Assembly: GCF_003855095.1 (NCBI RefSeq)
Contig: NZ_CP033972.1
Coordinates: 2,170,001-2,234,000 of the forward strand
DNA: 64,000 nt
Reading direction: 5' to 3'
Origin: Gordonia insulae
GTDB taxonomy: Bacteria; Actinomycetota; Actinomycetes; Mycobacteriales; Mycobacteriaceae
Both the position numbers and the translations under genes were made by a program. Of this stretch, positions 61,083 to 64,000 are shown piece by piece. The notes beneath the pieces were generated by a model. That model had not been told where the DNA came from and ran no database searches. It saw only the letters and a list, made by a program, of their open reading frames with translations. Within the stretch, counting starts at the first letter, position 1. Every line of letters starts with the position of its first letter.

Positions 61083-62306
61083 GTGGCTACGCATTCTGCC
61101 GACCTGCTCACCGGCGTGCGCATCGTGGACTTGACGACCACGTTCATGGGCCCGTACTGCACCATGCAGCTCGCACGTCTGGGGGCCGATGTGGTCAAGG
61201 TGGAGGATCCCAAGGGGGATGTGGTTCGCGGCATCCTCGATCACGACGGGACGGGCCTCGGGCCGATCTTCCTGAGCGCCAACCATGGCAAACGCAGTCT
61301 TGCCGTGGATCTGAAGAACGAGCGCGGGTGTGACCTGTTGTTCGAACTCGTCGCGGCCGCCGACGTCTTCGTCTCCAACATGCGGCCCCGTGCGCTGGAA
61401 CGCCTCGGGATCAGCACCGAGGCGATTCTCGACCGGAATCCGCGCTGTATCGTCGCCAATCTCGTCGGCTTCGGCGCGGGCGGGCGATATGACGGAACAG
61501 CCGCCTATGACGACGTCATCCAAGCGGTCAGCGGCATGGCCGCGGTGCAGGGCGGACCAGAGGGGCCGCCCACCTACGTGAAGTCGGCGATCGCCGACAA
61601 GACTGTCGGGTTGGTGGCGGCGAACTCGATTCTCGCCGCTCTGTTCAGTCGCGAACGCACGGGTCGCGGGTGTGCCATCACGGTACCGATGTTCGAGACG
61701 ATGGCCGCGTTCAACCTTCTCGACCACCAGGGGGCCCGGACCTACGATCCACCCCGTGGCGACACGGGCTATCCGCGCCTCATGTCACCGTTCCGGCGCC
61801 CATACGCCACCAGCGACGGCTACCTCGGCGTGGTCGTCTACACCGACCGGATGTGGCTGTCCTTCTTCGATCTCATCGGCCGTCCAGAGCTCACCGACGA
61901 CCCCCGCTACCGGACGATCACCGGCCGGACGCAGCACATCGACGAGCTCTACGCCCTCGTCGATCACGAACTGCGGAAACATCCATCGGCGTATTGGGAA
62001 AAGGCACTCGCCGGCGCCGACATCCCGGTCATCCCGGTCCGGTCCCTCGACGATCTGCTCGACGACCCGCACCTGACCGACGTCGACTTCTTCGAATCTG
62101 TCGACCATCCCGTGGCCGGGCCGCTGCGCCTCGCGCCGTACCCCGCCAACTTCTCAGCCGGCACCGGCGCCGGCGTGCGACCTGCGCCCACCCTCGGTCA
62201 GCACAGCCGCCAGGTGGCGGCCGAACTCTCCCTACCGCCCGAGACCATCCAATCGCTGATCGATGACGGCGTCCTGGTCGAGACGACGATCGGAGTCCAC
62301 TCATGA
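61083..62306 (+). CDS. Class III CoA transferase (CaiB/BaiF)
   Basis: 407 residues, single-domain. GVRIVDLTTTFMGPYCTMQLARLGADVVKVE and SLAVDLKNERGCDLL at the N-terminus; Asp172 (AIADKTVG) is the expected aspartyl-thioester residue. It probably activates an acid by CoA transfer inside this operon. The GTG at 61083 has AGGAG six bases upstream. Its stop overlaps the thiolase start (ATGA). Confidence 0.9.
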   Translation: MATHSADLLTGVRIVDLTTTFMGPYCTMQLARLGADVVKVEDPKGDVVRGILDHDGTGLGPIFLSANHGKRSLAVDLKNERGCDLLFELVAAADVFVSNMRPRALERLGISTEAILDRNPRCIVANLVGFGAGGRYDGTAAYDDVIQAVSGMAAVQGGPEGPPTYVKSAIADKTVGLVAANSILAALFSRERTGRGCAITVPMFETMAAFNLLDHQGARTYDPPRGDTGYPRLMSPFRRPYATSDGYLGVVVYTDRMWLSFFDLIGRPELTDDPRYRTITGRTQHIDELYALVDHELRKHPSAYWEKALAGADIPVIPVRSLDDLLDDPHLTDVDFFESVDHPVAGPLRLAPYPANFSAGTGAGVRPAPTLGQHSRQVAAELSLPPETIQSLIDDGVLVETTIGVHS

Positions 62307-63481
62307 TCCCTTCACTCAACGGTTCGGCAGTCATCGTCGGCGCCTACGAGCATCCGGGTCGAAAGCTCCCCGACCACACCATCGCGCAGGTCCACCGCGA
62401 GGTGATCCTCGGTGCGCTCGCCGATGCGGGGCTGGCGCTCGCCGATGTCGATGGCTTCTTCTGCGATGCAACGACTCCCGGCCTGGGCCCGGTCGACATG
62501 ATGGAGTACCTCGGCATCGAGTGTCGCGTGACCGCCTCCGGCGAACTCGGCGGCGCAACCTATGTCGCCTATATCGGACAGGCTGCCGCCGCCATCGCTG
62601 CCGGTCATTGCCGAGTCGCGGTGATCAGCCTGGCCGGACTGCCCAGCCAGGCGAGTACCAAGAGTGCAGCCCTGGCGTTGCCTCCGGGCCCCGTGGCGAG
62701 CTTCGAGAACAACGGATTTCGGGGCGGCTACGGTCCGGTCGCCGACTACGCACTGGTGGCGCGACGCCATATGCACGAGTTCGGCACCACGTCCGAACAA
62801 CTCGCCTGGATCAAGGTGGCGGCGTCCGAGCACGCCAAACACAACCCGAATGCGAAACTCCAGGAGCCGGTCACCGTCGAGCAGGTGCTGGCCTCCCCCC
62901 TCGTGGCCGATCCACTGCACGTCATGGACTGCTGCGTGATGACTGACGGCGGTGGTGCGCTGGTCGTGGTCCACCCTGACATCGCACGGGACCTCGGAAG
63001 GCGCGGAGCCATCCTGCGGGGCTACGGTGAGGCGCACAAGGATTCGATGCTCGGGCAGATCGACCTGACCTACTCGGCCAACCGGCGCGCCGGGGAGCAG
63101 GCCTACGCGGAGTCCGGGCTCGGGCCACAAGACATCGGCTACCTGTCCCTGTACGACTCGTTCACCATCACCGTGCTGCTCGCGCTCGAAGATCTCGGCT
63201 TCGCCGAACGGGGCCGGGGCGGGCGATATGTCGAGAACCTCGGTCTCACCGCGGCGGGCGGGCGAGTGCCCGTGAACACCGACGGTGGCGGGTTGATGAA
63301 CAACCACCCGGGAAATCGCGGCGGAATGACCAAGACGATCGAAGCGGTCCGGCAACTCCGCGGCGAGGCCACCCCTGCCGTACAGGTCCCCGACCTCGAG
63401 TTCGCACTCGTGGCGGGAACCGGATTCCGACTCTCTCAACGGCATTACAGTGCCGCAGCCGTATTGGAGCAATACCCATGA
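62303..63481 (+). CDS. Thiolase-fold protein without the catalytic Cys (lipid-transfer / aldolase-like)
   Basis: 392 residues. The nucleophile position reads ASGELGGAT, with Glu81 where the other thiolase here has Cys81. The NNHPGNRGGM segment keeps the His region and NTDGGGLMNN is typical. With no Cys it cannot do normal thiolysis; cysteine-free relatives that pair with DUF35 proteins act as retro-aldolases on steroid side-chain CoA esters. That function is suggested for this one. ATGA overlaps at both ends. Confidence 0.85.
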   Translation: MIPSLNGSAVIVGAYEHPGRKLPDHTIAQVHREVILGALADAGLALADVDGFFCDATTPGLGPVDMMEYLGIECRVTASGELGGATYVAYIGQAAAAIAAGHCRVAVISLAGLPSQASTKSAALALPPGPVASFENNGFRGGYGPVADYALVARRHMHEFGTTSEQLAWIKVAASEHAKHNPNAKLQEPVTVEQVLASPLVADPLHVMDCCVMTDGGGALVVVHPDIARDLGRRGAILRGYGEAHKDSMLGQIDLTYSANRRAGEQAYAESGLGPQDIGYLSLYDSFTITVLLALEDLGFAERGRGGRYVENLGLTAAGGRVPVNTDGGGLMNNHPGNRGGMTKTIEAVRQLRGEATPAVQVPDLEFALVAGTGFRLSQRHYSAAAVLEQYP

Positions 63482-63900
63482 CCACCTACTTCGAGCCCGG
63501 ACTGCCCACCGATCAACCGGCCTTCGACCCCGAGACCGCACCGTATTGGGATGCCGCACGGGTGGGACACCTCGTGCTGCCGTTCTGCGAGGCCTGTCAG
63601 CAGTTCTTCTGGTACCCACGAGGATTCTGCCCCCGCTGCGCCGGCGATTCGCTTGCGTGGCCTGAGGCGACCGGCCGCGGCGAGGTGTACAGCTATTCGG
63701 TCGTCAGACGCGCCTTCGGAGAGTGGGCGGAGTACACGCCGTTCGTGATCGCCTGGGTTACCCTCGATGAGGGGGTCACGTTGCTGACCAACATCATTGG
63801 CTGCTCCGAAGACCAACTCGCCGTTGGCATGCCCGTCGAGGCAGTGTTCGAGTCGGGCTCTGACGCTGATCTACCGGCACTGCGCTTCACTCCTGCCTGA
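63478..63900 (+). CDS. DUF35 zinc-ribbon / OB-fold protein
   Basis: 140 residues. N-terminal helix, then a rubredoxin-like zinc ribbon with four cysteines (FCEACQQFFWYPRGFCPRCAG) and an OB-fold (GRGEVYSYSVVRRAF, FVIAWVTLDEGVTLLTNI). Such proteins bind the acyl-CoA and complete the active site of their thiolase-like partner. Four-base overlap with the thiolase gene confirms the pairing. Confidence 0.9.
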   Translation: MTTYFEPGLPTDQPAFDPETAPYWDAARVGHLVLPFCEACQQFFWYPRGFCPRCAGDSLAWPEATGRGEVYSYSVVRRAFGEWAEYTPFVIAWVTLDEGVTLLTNIIGCSEDQLAVGMPVEAVFESGSDADLPALRFTPA

Positions 63901-63913
63901 AGGGACCTGTCCG

Positions 63914-64000
63914 ATGTCGCAACACACCGGTTCCGCGGTCGACGCGGCCACCGAGACTCCGATCGTCGACACCGGGCGGGTGCTTCCGCAACCGACCCTG
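63914..64000 (+). CDS. N-terminal 29 codons of a gene cut by the window edge
   Basis: An ATG with AGGGA upstream, 13 bases after the DUF35 stop, opens a frame (MSQHTGSAVDAATETP and on) that is open to the end of the window. It is probably the next gene of the same operon. Too little remains to assign a family. Confidence 0.6.
   Translation, partial: MSQHTGSAVDAATETPIVDTGRVLPQPTL

Overview
The window looks like the chromosome of a high-GC actinobacterium of the Mycobacteriales (Gordonia, Rhodococcus or Mycobacterium type). The signs are GC-rich codon use, ATGA/GTGA translational overlaps, several apparently leaderless genes, a mycofactocin-type dehydrogenase, and a very dense set of acyl-CoA enzymes. 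I see no rRNA, tRNA, CRISPR array, transposase or phage gene. Nearly every gene belongs to CoA-thioester catabolism: 5 acyl-CoA ligases, 12 acyl-CoA dehydrogenases (ACADs), 4 enoyl-CoA hydratases, several short-chain dehydrogenases, 4 class III CoA-transferase genes, 2 thiolase/DUF35 pairs, 1 MaoC hydratase and 2 thioesterases. The genus is inferred; no marker gene is present.

Region 1 (1-14.2 kb) is a beta-oxidation-like island of three ligases, two hydratases, three ACADs, an HSD10-like dehydrogenase, a double-length CoA transferase and a TesB thioesterase. Every transcription unit in it starts beside an 18-bp AT-rich palindrome of the form TAATCAGTTTAATGATTA (five copies), so it is probably one regulon. 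Region 2 (14.3-31.7 kb) is mixed. It holds a FadR/GntR regulator, a flavin monooxygenase divergent from a TetR gene, a second TetR gene, and a ferredoxin - cytochrome P450 - aldehyde dehydrogenase - mycofactocin-type SDR operon ending in a damaged kinase-like gene. It also holds an amidohydrolase operon, a Gfo/Idh/MocA oxidoreductase, a tandem hot-dog protein and an SDR / isochorismatase-like / ligase operon.

Region 3 (31.8-64 kb) carries a second regulon marked by a different palindrome, TTGAC-N6-GTCAA (six copies including one at 28.6 kb). It covers a Rieske oxygenase and its reductase, an amidohydrolase divergent from its probable TetR regulator, a ligase-MaoC unit, a hydratase plus four ACADs, and a large divergent block. 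That block is VOC protein, DUF35, thiolase and two ACADs on one side, and hydratase, two SDRs, CoA transferase, thiolase and DUF35 on the other. This suggests ring oxygenation and CoA-dependent breakdown of a bulky (steroid- or terpenoid-like) carboxylic acid. The substrate is inferred, not shown.

The ACADs are striking. Apart from one self-sufficient enzyme (8706-9854), they occur as adjacent or divergent pairs. One member keeps the SEPxxGSD flavin/substrate motif but lacks the catalytic Glu; the other keeps the Gx(x)GxTxE catalytic Glu but lacks that motif. This is the layout of the heteromeric ACADs known from mycobacterial cholesterol side-chain degradation, and five complete pairs plus one pair cut by the window edge are present here.
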